A stretch of 41,237 nucleotides of DNA from Firmicutes bacterium CAG:884 (GTDB taxonomy: Bacteria > Bacillota_I > Bacilli_A > RF39 > UBA660), in assembly GCA_000433875.1 (NCBI GenBank), contig HF993342.1:29399-70635 (forward strand), written 5' to 3'. Shown piece by piece: positions 6,976 through 15,119 of this stretch; the first letter of the stretch is position 1, and each line of letters begins with the position of its first letter. Position numbers and translations under genes: made by a program. Under the pieces are notes generated by a model, which was not told the DNA's origin, did not search any database, and saw only the letters and a list, made by a program, of their open reading frames with translations.

Positions 6976-8704
6976 AAAACTAGTACTAAAAATAAGAAAT
7001 GTATGCCGTAACGTAAACAATAAAATAAGAAATAAATGGAAAAAAGGCTATAAACTACCAAAAAAAGTAAAATACTTTGAAGGAAGTCTATATGACGCTA
7101 TATTTGAATCAGCCCTTAAATATCCAATGAATACAGCAATCGAATATGAAAATAACCAGATAACGTATAAACAACTAATAAAAAAAATAAATAAATGCGC
7201 CAAAGCCTTAAAAGCATTAGGAGTAGAAAAAGGCGATAAAGTAACAATATGTATGCCAAATACCCCAGAAGAAGTAACAATGTTCTATGCAATAAACGAA
7301 ATAGGTGCAGTCGCCAATATGATTCACCCATTATCAAGTGAAAAAGAAATAGAATATTATCTAAACAAAAGTAACACCAAAGTAATGTTATGTATAGATA
7401 TAACATACCCTAAAGTAAAAAATATAATTGAAAATACAAATGTAGAAAAAGTAATAATAACATCAGCAACAAAATCAATGGAAAGAATGACAGCACTGTT
7501 GTATTGGATAGTAAAAGGAAGAAAACTAGGCATAACCGAAGACAAAAAATTTATCCTATGGGATCACTTTATAAAAGCATCACTACAATATAGTGATGAT
7601 CCATATGAAAGTATAGATAGTACTGATCCAGCCGTAATCCTTTATAGTGGCGGAACAACCGGAAAACCAAAAGGCGTAGTAATAAGTAATTACTCCTTCA
7701 ACACCCAAGCTTTGCAAAGTAGATATGTCGCACCAGAAGCCCTAGTACCAGAAAACTCATTCCTAACATTTTTACCAAACTTCCACGCATTCGGAATAGG
7801 AATATGTACCCATACACCATTATTTAACGGAATGAAAGCAATACTAATACCACAATTTGACTCAAGAAAATTTAAAACATACTTAAGAAAATATCACTTT
7901 AATATCTTATGTGGCGTACCAACACTATACGACTATATAACAAAAATGGAATTCAATAAAAATGAACTAAAATGTTTAAAACTAGTAGTATGTGGCGGTG
8001 ACTCAATGAGTTTACCATTAAAACAAAAAGTAAACGGATTCTTACAAAAATATGGCTGTGAAACAGATATAAAAATAGGATATGGCCTAACAGAATCAAG
8101 CGGAGTAGTCGCACTATCACCAGAAGGAATATATGATGAAGCTGATGTAATCGGTTATCCATTTCCCGATACAGAATTTAAAATAATAGACGTAAACACA
8201 AAAGAAGAAAAGAAAAGAAATGAAGACGGGGAAATATGTATAGCAGGACCAAATGTAATGATCGGATATCTAGATGAACCAGAAGAAACAAATAATACCC
8301 TAGAAGAAATAAATGGAAAAATATTGCTTCACACAGGCGATATAGGTTATATTGACAATAAAGGATTAGTTCACTATAAAGCAAGACTAAAAAGAATGAT
8401 AATAACAAGCGGATATAACGTATATCCAGCAAATATAGAAGAAATAATTATGAAACACGAAGCTATAAGCTCATGTGCTGTAATCGGTGTACCAGATCAA
8501 AATAAAGGTGAAATCGTAAAAGCATTCATAACCCTAAAAGAAGGAAAAAATGCAATGCTTGCCAAAGTAAGTTTACAAAAATATCTAAAAAAACACCTAG
8601 CAAAATATGAACAACCAAGAGAAATAGAAGTATTAGACGAATTACCAAAAACTCGCCTAGGAAAAATCGCCTATAAAGAGTTAGAAAAATATAATGAAAA
8701 ATAA
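6968..8704 (+). CDS. AMP-forming long-chain acyl-CoA ligase family enzyme
   Basis: The 578-residue protein is an ANL-superfamily adenylate-forming enzyme. The AMP/phosphate loop YSGGTTGKPKG lies at about residues 226-236, the adenine-binding YGLTESSG in the middle, LHTGDIGYID and the hinge RLKRMIITSGYNVYPANIE towards the C-terminus, and the catalytic lysine near the end in LPKTRLGKI. Overall it looks like FadD-type fatty-acid or short/medium-chain acyl-CoA synthetases, converting a carboxylic acid, ATP and CoA to acyl-CoA. The exact acid is not clear. The first 30 residues are strongly basic and could form an amphipathic membrane-binding extension. It is the last gene of the sigma-factor operon, with a terminator behind it. 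Confidence 0.9.
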   Translation: MIEKLVLKIRNVCRNVNNKIRNKWKKGYKLPKKVKYFEGSLYDAIFESALKYPMNTAIEYENNQITYKQLIKKINKCAKALKALGVEKGDKVTICMPNTPEEVTMFYAINEIGAVANMIHPLSSEKEIEYYLNKSNTKVMLCIDITYPKVKNIIENTNVEKVIITSATKSMERMTALLYWIVKGRKLGITEDKKFILWDHFIKASLQYSDDPYESIDSTDPAVILYSGGTTGKPKGVVISNYSFNTQALQSRYVAPEALVPENSFLTFLPNFHAFGIGICTHTPLFNGMKAILIPQFDSRKFKTYLRKYHFNILCGVPTLYDYITKMEFNKNELKCLKLVVCGGDSMSLPLKQKVNGFLQKYGCETDIKIGYGLTESSGVVALSPEGIYDEADVIGYPFPDTEFKIIDVNTKEEKKRNEDGEICIAGPNVMIGYLDEPEETNNTLEEINGKILLHTGDIGYIDNKGLVHYKARLKRMIITSGYNVYPANIEEIIMKHEAISSCAVIGVPDQNKGEIVKAFITLKEGKNAMLAKVSLQKYLKKHLAKYEQPREIEVLDELPKTRLGKIAYKELEKYNEK

Positions 8705-8727
8705 AAGGCTCCAAAAGAACCTTTTTT
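8703..8727 (+). terminator. Terminator after the acyl-CoA ligase gene
   Basis: AAAAGGCTC (8703-8711) pairs with GAACCTTTT (8717-8725) with one mismatch, followed by a T-run. Confidence 0.75.
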
Positions 8728-8866
8728 CATAATTAAATAATCATAATAACAAAAATTAACCAAATTACATATGCAATAAATCAGAAAAATATAATTGTTA
8801 AAAGTGATTATTCTTTATTAAAAATTATAAAAAATTTAAAAAAACTATTTAATTTTTTACCATATT

Positions 8867-8875
8867 TGATATAAT
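8867..8875 (+). promoter_or_regulatory. Extended -10 promoter for the lipid kinase gene
   Basis: TGATATAAT is a perfect extended -10 element. No good -35 box is visible 17 bases upstream, which is normal for this promoter type. It lies 21 bases before the start codon. The rest of the 169-base gap from 8728 is A/T-rich without other recognisable signals. Confidence 0.6.
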
Positions 8876-8896
8876 AGACTTGAAAGAAGGATACGT

Positions 8897-9814
8897 ATGA
8901 GAAAAGCAGTTGCAATATATAATCCCAAAAGCGGTTTAGTAAAAAAAGTAAACAAAAATCTAAAAGACACAATAACAAAAATATTTAAAGAATATGACTA
9001 TACCGTCGAAATAATAATAACCGAATATAAAGGTCACGCCGAAGAAATAATGCAAAACATAAATGAAGACATCGATCTAGTAATGTCATTCGGAGGAGAC
9101 GGAACATTTAACGAAGTAATAACAGGAAACGTAAAAAGAAAAACAATGATACCAATCGCACATATACCATCAGGAACTGCAAACGATATTGGTGCAATGT
9201 ATGGCTATACAAGAAACCTTCAAAACAACATTCGCCTAGCACTAGCCGGAAAAAGAGAAACAATCGATATATGCACAATCAATAACGTACCATTTGTATA
9301 CGTAGCAGGATATGGAAACTATACAGCCGTATCATATGAAACAAAAAGAGAATTAAAACAGTACCTAGGTTATCTGGCATATATATTTAAAGCCATAAAA
9401 GAAGTAGTTAAGAAACAAAAACTACACCACATAACATATGAAGTAAACGGAGAAAAATATGAAGGTCTATTTTCCCTAGTATTAATAACAAACGCAACAA
9501 GAGTAGGTGGAATGGATAATATATATGATAACGTAAAACTGAACGACGAAACATTTGAAGTACTATTCTGTAATTTACTAAAAAAAAGAGACATATTAAG
9601 AACCCTTTTAATGCTTAGAAAAGAAAAAATCGAAAACGTTCCCGGACTATTCTTCTATAAAACAAATAACATAAAATTAACAATCGAAAACCCTAAAGCT
9701 TGGACATTAGACGGCGAAAAATTTAAACAAAGAACAAATAGATATGAAATAAAAAATACCTATAAAGTCCCAATTCAATTACCACAAAAAAACATAAAAA
9801 AATTATTCAATTAA
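8897..9814 (+). CDS. Diacylglycerol kinase-family lipid kinase (DagK/YegS/BmrU-like)
   Basis: The 305-residue protein opens with the strand AVAIYNPKSG and carries the nucleotide-binding GGDGT at residues 66-70 and PSGTAND at 91-97, the hallmarks of the DAGK catalytic domain. The second, beta-rich domain contains YVAGYGNYTAVSYETKRELK and the C-terminal LDGEKF strand. It would phosphorylate diacylglycerol or a related lipid at the inner membrane face and recycle it to phosphatidic acid. It has its own promoter, an AAGGA ribosome-binding site and a terminator shared with the convergent PASTA gene. Confidence 0.92.
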   Translation: MRKAVAIYNPKSGLVKKVNKNLKDTITKIFKEYDYTVEIIITEYKGHAEEIMQNINEDIDLVMSFGGDGTFNEVITGNVKRKTMIPIAHIPSGTANDIGAMYGYTRNLQNNIRLALAGKRETIDICTINNVPFVYVAGYGNYTAVSYETKRELKQYLGYLAYIFKAIKEVVKKQKLHHITYEVNGEKYEGLFSLVLITNATRVGGMDNIYDNVKLNDETFEVLFCNLLKKRDILRTLLMLRKEKIENVPGLFFYKTNNIKLTIENPKAWTLDGEKFKQRTNRYEIKNTYKVPIQLPQKNIKKLFN

Positions 9815-9846
9815 AAACTCATCTCTAAAAAGAAATGAGTTTTTTT
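9814..9846. terminator. Bidirectional terminator between convergent genes
   Basis: AAAACTCAT (9814-9822) and ATGAGTTTT (9835-9843) form nine base pairs. Ts follow on the + strand and a run of As precedes the stem, so it can serve both the lipid kinase and the PASTA gene on the other strand. Confidence 0.85.
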
Positions 9847-9847
9847 C

Positions 9848-11530
9848 TTAACTAGTAATAGTAACAGTATAAGTCTTACCCTGTATAACCCTAGTACCAT
9901 TCTTAACACTAGAATTCTCGTGAATAAAACCAGAATTATTATAAGTATTACTTGACCTAGTAATAAAATTAAAATTAACACCAGGATACTTTTGACTAAA
10001 CAAACTCTTTAAACTAGCAATTGTTTTATCAGCATTATTAATAACCAAATCAGTCTCATTAATCTCAACAACAAACGTCTTAGCAATACCACTACTTAAA
10101 GCAATCTTAATATAAGTTCCACTAACAACCTGTCTAGATGCAGCAATTGTCTGCGTAACACCAATATCCTTATTAGTAGAAACAGTATAACCATAATAAC
10201 TAAATGAACAATTAAGACCAAGACTATTACACTTGTTTTGAATATCAGCTTTACTCATACCCTTGAAATTAGGAACAATAACAGCCTTACCATTTGAAAT
10301 AGTCAAAATAACAGTATCACCATCAGTAATAATATCATTTTCCGTATGTGAGCACTTAATCAAATTACCCATAGTAACACTATCACTAAAAGAATAATTA
10401 ATCTCATATTTAACACCATTATCACTAGCCCATAATTTAAAATCAGATAAAGAAGTATATTTAATCATCTTTAAAGAACCCTTGCTAGTAGTTATAATAA
10501 CAGTTGAACCCTGTTCGATAATATCATTTTCTTTATAATTAACACTAATAACCTTACCAGCATCATAATCCCTATTGTATTCCTCCTTATACTCAACATT
10601 CAAATTATTATCAGTAATCCATTTCATTACCTCATCCCTTGATAACTTGGTCAAATCAGGAACAACAATACTCTTACCCTTAGAAACACTAATAGTAATA
10701 ACATCACTTTCAGTCAATTTTGTACCATCATCTATACTTTGCTTAAAAACAAAACCACGATCTAAATCATTATAATCATACTCAATATTATAACCAATAC
10801 CATTCATGCCTAACCATAACTTAGCATCATATAAAGACTTGCCACATAAATTAATCATATCAACATCCTTAAAAGGCGCCTTAGAAACACTAAACTCAAT
10901 CTTATCGCTTCTCTTAACCTTACCAGAAACAGACTGACTAATTATAGTATTCGGTTGAGCAGTATCATCAACAAACTTAATATCAACATTAGATAAATAA
11001 TTTGTGTTAATAAAATCAGCTAAAGCATCAACACTCTCCCCAACAAATGAAGGTAAAACAACCTGAACATCATATGAAGGACCATTAGAGACCAAAAGCT
11101 CAAGCTCCTTAACATCACTCAAATTACTACCAATAACACTCTGATTAATAATATAATACTTAGGAAAATAATCACTATAATCATACTTAGTAACAACCTT
11201 AATATTATTGCTAGAAAAATACTCAAGAGCATCACTCAAAGAACCATTCTGAAAGTTTTTAATAACATTATCACTAACAACATCACTAGGCTTTGCAAAA
11301 GTATAAGCATTAAAAGCAGTAAGCCCAATAAGCAGAAACGCTATAAGATTTGAAACACCAGACTTCTTAAAAGGAAAAATCAATAAAATTGACATAATTC
11401 CAACAAAAAGTGAAGTAATAAGTAAATTTATACTATCCTTTTGCATATTAATTACTATAAATATTAAAAAAGCAAAAGTAACAATTATTGACAAAATAAT
11501 AATTATTTTAGGTTTATTTTTCTTTTCCAT
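9848..11530 (-). CDS. Membrane protein with about six PASTA repeats and no kinase domain
   Basis: The 560-residue protein begins with hydrophobic helices (about residues 8-28, 33-53 and 58-78). The rest is an extracellular array of PASTA repeats of about 65 residues each, with starts near 84, 155, 220, 286, 352 and 416 and a degenerate seventh at the C-terminus. Repeat landmarks are VVPDLTKLSRDEVMKWI, VIVPNFKGMSKADIQ and the repeat ends TISVSKGK, ITTSKGS, TISNGK. PASTA domains bind muropeptides or beta-lactams and normally hang from Ser/Thr kinases (PrkC/PknB) or PBP2x; neither domain is present here. It could be a cell-wall sensor or scaffold. The ribosome-binding site on the minus strand is GGTGAT and an extended -10 lies just upstream. 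Confidence 0.88.
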   Translation of the reverse strand: MEKKNKPKIIIILSIIVTFAFLIFIVINMQKDSINLLITSLFVGIMSILLIFPFKKSGVSNLIAFLLIGLTAFNAYTFAKPSDVVSDNVIKNFQNGSLSDALEYFSSNNIKVVTKYDYSDYFPKYYIINQSVIGSNLSDVKELELLVSNGPSYDVQVVLPSFVGESVDALADFINTNYLSNVDIKFVDDTAQPNTIISQSVSGKVKRSDKIEFSVSKAPFKDVDMINLCGKSLYDAKLWLGMNGIGYNIEYDYNDLDRGFVFKQSIDDGTKLTESDVITISVSKGKSIVVPDLTKLSRDEVMKWITDNNLNVEYKEEYNRDYDAGKVISVNYKENDIIEQGSTVIITTSKGSLKMIKYTSLSDFKLWASDNGVKYEINYSFSDSVTMGNLIKCSHTENDIITDGDTVILTISNGKAVIVPNFKGMSKADIQNKCNSLGLNCSFSYYGYTVSTNKDIGVTQTIAASRQVVSGTYIKIALSSGIAKTFVVEINETDLVINNADKTIASLKSLFSQKYPGVNFNFITRSSNTYNNSGFIHENSSVKNGTRVIQGKTYTVTITS

Positions 11531-11545
11531 TTTATCACCACTATA

Positions 11546-11554
11546 ATTATATCA
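11546..11554 (-). promoter_or_regulatory. Extended -10 promoter for the PASTA gene
   Basis: On the minus strand the sequence reads TGATATAAT, 16-24 bases before the ATG. It is divergent from the promoter at 11589. Confidence 0.55.
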
Positions 11555-11588
11555 CGAGAAAAGTAAAAAAAAAACCCATTGTTTCAAT

Positions 11589-11617
11589 TTGACATATTAT
11601 TATAAATGAAGTATCAT
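11589..11617 (+). promoter_or_regulatory. Promoter of the Gly/Pro/His-rich protein gene
   Basis: TTGACA (11589-11594) and TATCAT (11612-11617) are spaced 17 bases apart, followed by an AGAGG ribosome-binding site. Confidence 0.75.
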
Positions 11618-11643
11618 TTTATTAGAGAAAAGAGGTAGATATT

Positions 11644-12510
11644 ATGTACGGAGGACCAGGATTTGGACCAGGACCAGGAGGACCACACGGCCCACATGAT
11701 TGCGGTTGTCATCACCACGGCCCACACGGCCCAGGATTTGGTCCGGGATACGGACCAGGCCCAGGAGGACCATGGGGACCATGGGGACCAAGATTTTATT
11801 ACGGAGCACCAAGCAAAGATAATAAAATAGATTATATGAAATCGCTAGACTATAAAGGAGAAGGAAAAAAACACTATGACGCATGTGCATGTGAACACTG
11901 CGCAAAACCATTTGAAATGGACTATAGACTAGCAAAAAACGTAACATTCATATCAAAAAACGAGTTAGGATTCGAAAACGGTAAATTCTATTCAGATTAT
12001 AAATTTGACGGATATTTTAAATTCAAAATAGAATGCCCAGAATGCTCATGCCTAACAACATTCTTTGTAGAAACAAAAAAATTACCAAAATTCGTATTAG
12101 ACTATTATTTAAAAGAAACAATCGAAGTAGAATATACAATAACATATAAATTAAATAACTTTTACGCACCATTTAAAGTATCTTATCAAACAAACGGAAC
12201 AAACGTAAAAGAAGTATTTGAAAAAATAAACTCAGCATATCTTGAAAATCTACTATACTCAAAAGGAAAAGTAAAAACAAGCCTAGATAAAATTAACCAA
12301 GTAGTAGAAGAAGAATACCATAAAAAAACAGGAAGAACAACAAAAATTGACGAAAACTCAATTCACATAAATAATATGGAATCAATCCCAAAAGTAAAAA
12401 AACTAAAAATGTTAAAATATCTACTAATAAATAATGGAATAAAAGGCTTAGCCAACTATGGAAGCCAAAATAAACAAGCAAAAGAAGAAATAAAAATATT
12501 ATCACGATAA
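11644..12510 (+). CDS. Zinc-ribbon protein with Gly/Pro/His-rich N-terminal tail
   Basis: The 288-residue protein is unrecognised. Residues 1-55 are almost entirely Gly, Pro, His, Phe and Trp, with tandem GPGFGPG, GPHGPH and GPWGPWGP motifs and a CGCHHH cluster, so this tail is probably disordered and able to bind metals. The folded part has two cysteine pairs, CEHC (near residue 82) and CPEC (near 138), spaced as in a zinc ribbon. The C-terminal half is charged and helical (EVFEKINSAYLENLL, KINQVVEEEYHKK). The N-terminal codons are visibly richer in G and C than the rest because of the glycine and proline content. It has a strong promoter of its own and precedes the OLE-like RNA. Function unknown. 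Confidence 0.7.
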   Translation: MYGGPGFGPGPGGPHGPHDCGCHHHGPHGPGFGPGYGPGPGGPWGPWGPRFYYGAPSKDNKIDYMKSLDYKGEGKKHYDACACEHCAKPFEMDYRLAKNVTFISKNELGFENGKFYSDYKFDGYFKFKIECPECSCLTTFFVETKKLPKFVLDYYLKETIEVEYTITYKLNNFYAPFKVSYQTNGTNVKEVFEKINSAYLENLLYSKGKVKTSLDKINQVVEEEYHKKTGRTTKIDENSIHINNMESIPKVKKLKMLKYLLINNGIKGLANYGSQNKQAKEEIKILSR

Positions 12511-12517
12511 CCATAAT

Positions 12518-12546
12518 TTGACAAAAATCAAATAATAATGTAAAAT
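12518..12546 (+). promoter_or_regulatory. Promoter driving the large structured RNA
   Basis: A perfect TTGACA (12518-12523) is followed after 17 bases by TAAAAT (12541-12546), so transcription should begin near 12553. No ribosome-binding site and ORF follow; the transcript enters the structured RNA. Confidence 0.8.
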
Positions 12547-12552
12547 TATAAA

Positions 12553-13091
12553 AGATGGCACATTATTCTAGTCATTTTATTTATTATGAAAACGGGCCTA
12601 AAAATCCGTGCAAGGGCATACCTGTGAAACTTCTTGTGTCTGCTTCTTACGCCCAGTTTGGGGTGGATGCTGGAAGGTAGATAATTGGGCGCCTATAATG
12701 GCATATAGAACCGACCCAATTATTATTGAGACCTAAAACGTGTGGAAAGACTATACACAACAGTTGATGTACTTTCTACGCTTTAGATGTTAACCTACTA
12801 TGTGGATATACTACGAGTAGCGTAGCCTGTCTTGCGTGAATATGGGGGATAAAAAATTGAAACCATATTTGCAAAAAAGGATAATAATAAAATAAAATGT
12901 ACGAGGAAATCTCCTAGAGTGCTTTTAAATAGGATTGCAGTGTGTACTAAGTGGCAATCAAGTCGTATAGCTGGAAACACTATGCTAAATTCTTTAAAGG
13001 GGAACCGCACATTTGGTAACGAATTGTAGAATTTAGGGAAACCCAACTTGACCTAAGGCGCAAAGTTTACTATTTAAACGCCATTTTTTTT
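12553..13091 (+). ncRNA. ole: Large structured non-coding RNA, probable OLE RNA
   Basis: About 540 nt without a credible ORF, visibly richer in G and C than its surroundings. It is bounded by a consensus promoter and by a bulged hairpin with eight Ts (GGC 13057-13059, GTTTA 13065-13069, TAAAC 13076-13080, GCC). Helices seen by eye include 12681-12689/12715-12723 (9 bp), 12776-12782/12819-12825 (7 bp), 12840-12845/12863-12868, 12933-12938/12954-12959, 12965-12970/12980-12985 and 12985-12993/13028-13036 (9 bp), plus the hairpin GGGAAACCC at 13036-13044. It directly precedes a DUF21/OapA-like gene, the usual neighbour of OLE RNA. Size, ornateness and neighbour support OLE. I could not align it to the OLE consensus, so the class name is inference. 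Confidence 0.7.
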
Positions 13092-13110
13092 ATAACTAAA
13101 AGGTGAAAAA

Positions 13111-13698
13111 ATGAAAAAAGATGAAATAAATAAAATAAAAGAAGAAATAAAAAAACCAAAGAAAAAAAATAAAGTAAATTATAAATGGGTAATAACAGTA
13201 ACAATTATAGCGTTCACACTATCGATTATATTCTCAGCCCTATCAGATACACTATTAAAAAACGCAACAATAATATTCAGTATATTTATACTAGTATTCT
13301 TTATAATATTAGGCGTTATATTTGACATAATAGGCGTAGCAGTAACCGCAGCCGATGAAAAACCATTCCACTCAATGAGTACAAGAAAAATGAAAATAGG
13401 ACTTATCGCAACAAAATTAAAGAAAAACGCCGACAAAGTATCATCACTATGCAACGACGTAATCGGTGATGTATGCGGAATCCTATCAGGAAGCGCAGGC
13501 GCAATGATAGCAGCAAATCTAACAAATAAAATAGAAACATTTATACCAATAACCCTAATAATAACAGGAATAGTCGCAGCCCTAACAATAGGCGGAAAAG
13601 CACTATGTAAAAGCTATGCAATATCAAAAAGTGATATTATTCTATATAGAGTATCAAATGTATTAGGATTATTTTATAAAAAGAAAAATTACAAATAA
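13111..13698 (+). CDS. oapA: Four-helix membrane protein, DUF21/OapA-like (OLE RNA partner)
   Basis: The 195-residue protein has a lysine-rich cytosolic N-terminus (residues 1-24) and about four hydrophobic segments (near 26-45, 51-78, 112-137 and 143-165). The segment FDIIGVAVTAADEKPFHSM followed by a basic helix (RKMKIGLIATKLKKNADKV) and CNDVIGDVCGILSGSAGA reads like the DUF21 transmembrane core of CNNM/CorC proteins. It also fits the small DUF21 protein OapA, which binds OLE RNA and brings it to the membrane. It starts 20 bases after the RNA terminator with an AAAGGTG ribosome-binding site, so it can be expressed by readthrough from the RNA promoter. OLE/OapA is linked to stress tolerance in other Firmicutes. 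The identification rests on recalled sequence features. Confidence 0.72.
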   Translation: MKKDEINKIKEEIKKPKKKNKVNYKWVITVTIIAFTLSIIFSALSDTLLKNATIIFSIFILVFFIILGVIFDIIGVAVTAADEKPFHSMSTRKMKIGLIATKLKKNADKVSSLCNDVIGDVCGILSGSAGAMIAANLTNKIETFIPITLIITGIVAALTIGGKALCKSYAISKSDIILYRVSNVLGLFYKKKNYK

Positions 13699-13721
13699 AA
13701 GTGTCAAAAACACTTTTTTTT
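13697..13721 (+). terminator. Terminator after the OapA-like gene
   Basis: AAAAGTGT (13697-13704) pairs perfectly with ACACTTTT (13710-13717) and continues into a T-run. Confidence 0.88.
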
Positions 13722-13772
13722 ATTAAAAACTATAATTATTTTATTAAGAATTATTAAAAAGAAAAAAATCGC

Positions 13773-13802
13773 TTGCATTCAATTATCATCAAATAGTATA
13801 AT
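13773..13802 (+). promoter_or_regulatory. Promoter of the tnpB gene
   Basis: TTGCAT (13773-13778) and TATAAT (13797-13802) are 18 bases apart, followed by a GAAAGGAG ribosome-binding site before the ATG at 13829. Confidence 0.65.
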
Positions 13803-13828
13803 CAACTTACAAATTGAAAGGAGCATAA

Positions 13829-14929
13829 ATGTATAAAGCACTAAAATTTAGAATATATCCAACAAAGAAACAAGAAAAACAAATAATAAATAATTTTGAA
13901 GCAAGTAGATTTATATATAACTATTATCTAGAAAAAGCCAAAACAGAAAAAACAAACAACTTTTTAAATGACTATAAAAAAAACACTCCAAATAACAACC
14001 TAAAAAAACAAAACCAAACAGTAATAATGAAAACAATATTTCATCTAGAAGATAACATAAAAAAATACGGAACAACATTAAGATATAAAAATAAATATGA
14101 AAGAAATGCATACACAATAAACAATAATTCACTAAACAAAATAGAACTAGACTTAAAAGAAAGAATAGTAAACTTAAATGACATAAAAAAACTAAAAATA
14201 AGAGGGTACAAAAACTTAAAAAGAGTTGAAGGAAAAATAACAAACGCCTGCATATCAAGAGAACCAAATAACAAATATTATATAAGCATATTATATGAAT
14301 TACCAAACCCAACAAAAATCGAACCCCAAACACTTCTAGGAATTGATTTAGGAATAAAAAAACTAATAACACTATCAGACACCCAAACAATAGAAAATAA
14401 TAAATATATAGAAAAGTATGAAAAAAGAATACAACAAAAACAAAAAGAACTATCAAAAAAACAAAAAGGAAGCAATAACTACTATAAATGTTTAAGAAAA
14501 CTAGATAACCTATATACAAGGTTAAGAAACGCAAGAAAATATAATATTCACAAAATAACAAAACAAATAACCAATGAATATGACATTATAACAACAGAAA
14601 ATTTAGACAACAAACAAATGATAATGGAAAAGAAATTATCAAAATCATTAACAGATGCCAGTCTAACAGAAATAATAAACACTCTTGAATATAAAGCAAA
14701 CGAAAAAGGGAAATACCTATTTAAAGTAGGTAGATATTATCCATCAAGTCAAAAATGTTATATATGCGGTAATATAAATCACAAATACAAAGACTTAAAA
14801 GAAAGAATATACAAATGCAATAAATGCAACAATGAAATAGATAGAGATTTAAACGCAAGTATAAATATAATGACAGAAGGATATAAAATGTATATCAAAA
14901 GCAAATATAAAATTATAAAAGAAATTTAA
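13829..14929 (+). CDS. tnpB: TnpB RNA-guided nuclease of an IS200/IS605-family element
   Basis: The 366-residue protein is an apparently intact TnpB (OrfB). It has the N-terminal YKALKFRIYPTKKQ motif, RuvC acidic residues Asp173 in GIDLGIKK and Glu257 in TTENLDN, a zinc finger from Cys310/Cys313 and Cys330/Cys333, and the final IDRDLNASINI with the third catalytic aspartate. No TnpA transposase is present on either side, so this is a solitary, IS1341-like copy. TnpB cuts DNA guided by an RNA made from the element's right end, and the region after its stop looks suitable for that. Catalytic residues are preserved, so activity is possible. It lies between core genes at the left of a region of differing base use. 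Confidence 0.93.
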   Translation: MYKALKFRIYPTKKQEKQIINNFEASRFIYNYYLEKAKTEKTNNFLNDYKKNTPNNNLKKQNQTVIMKTIFHLEDNIKKYGTTLRYKNKYERNAYTINNNSLNKIELDLKERIVNLNDIKKLKIRGYKNLKRVEGKITNACISREPNNKYYISILYELPNPTKIEPQTLLGIDLGIKKLITLSDTQTIENNKYIEKYEKRIQQKQKELSKKQKGSNNYYKCLRKLDNLYTRLRNARKYNIHKITKQITNEYDIITTENLDNKQMIMEKKLSKSLTDASLTEIINTLEYKANEKGKYLFKVGRYYPSSQKCYICGNINHKYKDLKERIYKCNKCNNEIDRDLNASINIMTEGYKMYIKSKYKIIKEI

Positions 14930-14988
14930 AAAAATCTACGGCCGCACCGGTCGAAAGTTATGTCTACAAGAAGGATAAAAACATTCAA
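14930..14988 (+). ncRNA. Candidate omega RNA (reRNA) scaffold / element right end
   Basis: Immediately after the tnpB stop, GGCCG (14940-14944) and CGGTC (14948-14952) form a short hairpin in sequence more G+C-rich than its surroundings. A second pairing, TCTAC/GTAGA, spans 14963-14996. TnpB guide RNAs normally include the end of the gene and this right end. The precise scaffold end and guide are not determinable here. A TCAA at 14985-14988 is a possible right cleavage site. Confidence 0.4.
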
Positions 14989-15092
14989 AAAGTAGAAAGT
15001 CTTATCAAAACAGACCAAATTTGTACAAAAATTCAACTTTTTGCTTAACCAACAGTTTAATTTGAACCATAACCTAATAAAAAGATGTATAA

Positions 15093-15105
15093 TATAACCG
15101 TTATA
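15093..15105 (+). promoter_or_regulatory. Operator-like palindrome at the XRE gene start
   Basis: TATAAC-C-GTTATA is a perfect 6+6 inverted repeat around one base. It lies just after a TATAAT (15088-15093) and abuts the AGGAG ribosome-binding site. Placement fits autorepression by the XRE protein encoded next. Confidence 0.5.
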
Positions 15106-15119
15106 GGAGATGTTATGCA

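Noticed and set aside
12553..13091. RNase P RNA, tmRNA or group II intron as identity of the large RNA
   Set aside because: A GAGGAAA at 12903-12909 recalls RNase P, but the other conserved core segments are absent in the expected order. There is no tRNA-like CCACCA end or tag ORF as in tmRNA, and no GTGYG start or domain V as in a group II intron.
13911..14561. 216-residue frame on the minus strand inside tnpB
   Set aside because: It is a leucine/phenylalanine-rich mirror of the A-rich tnpB coding strand, without a ribosome-binding site; other long minus-strand frames across the window have the same cause.
13776..14988. CATTCAA copies as proven ends of the TnpB element
   Set aside because: A seven-base match in A/T-rich DNA is weak, and IS605-type elements do not make target duplications; needs an empty-site comparison.
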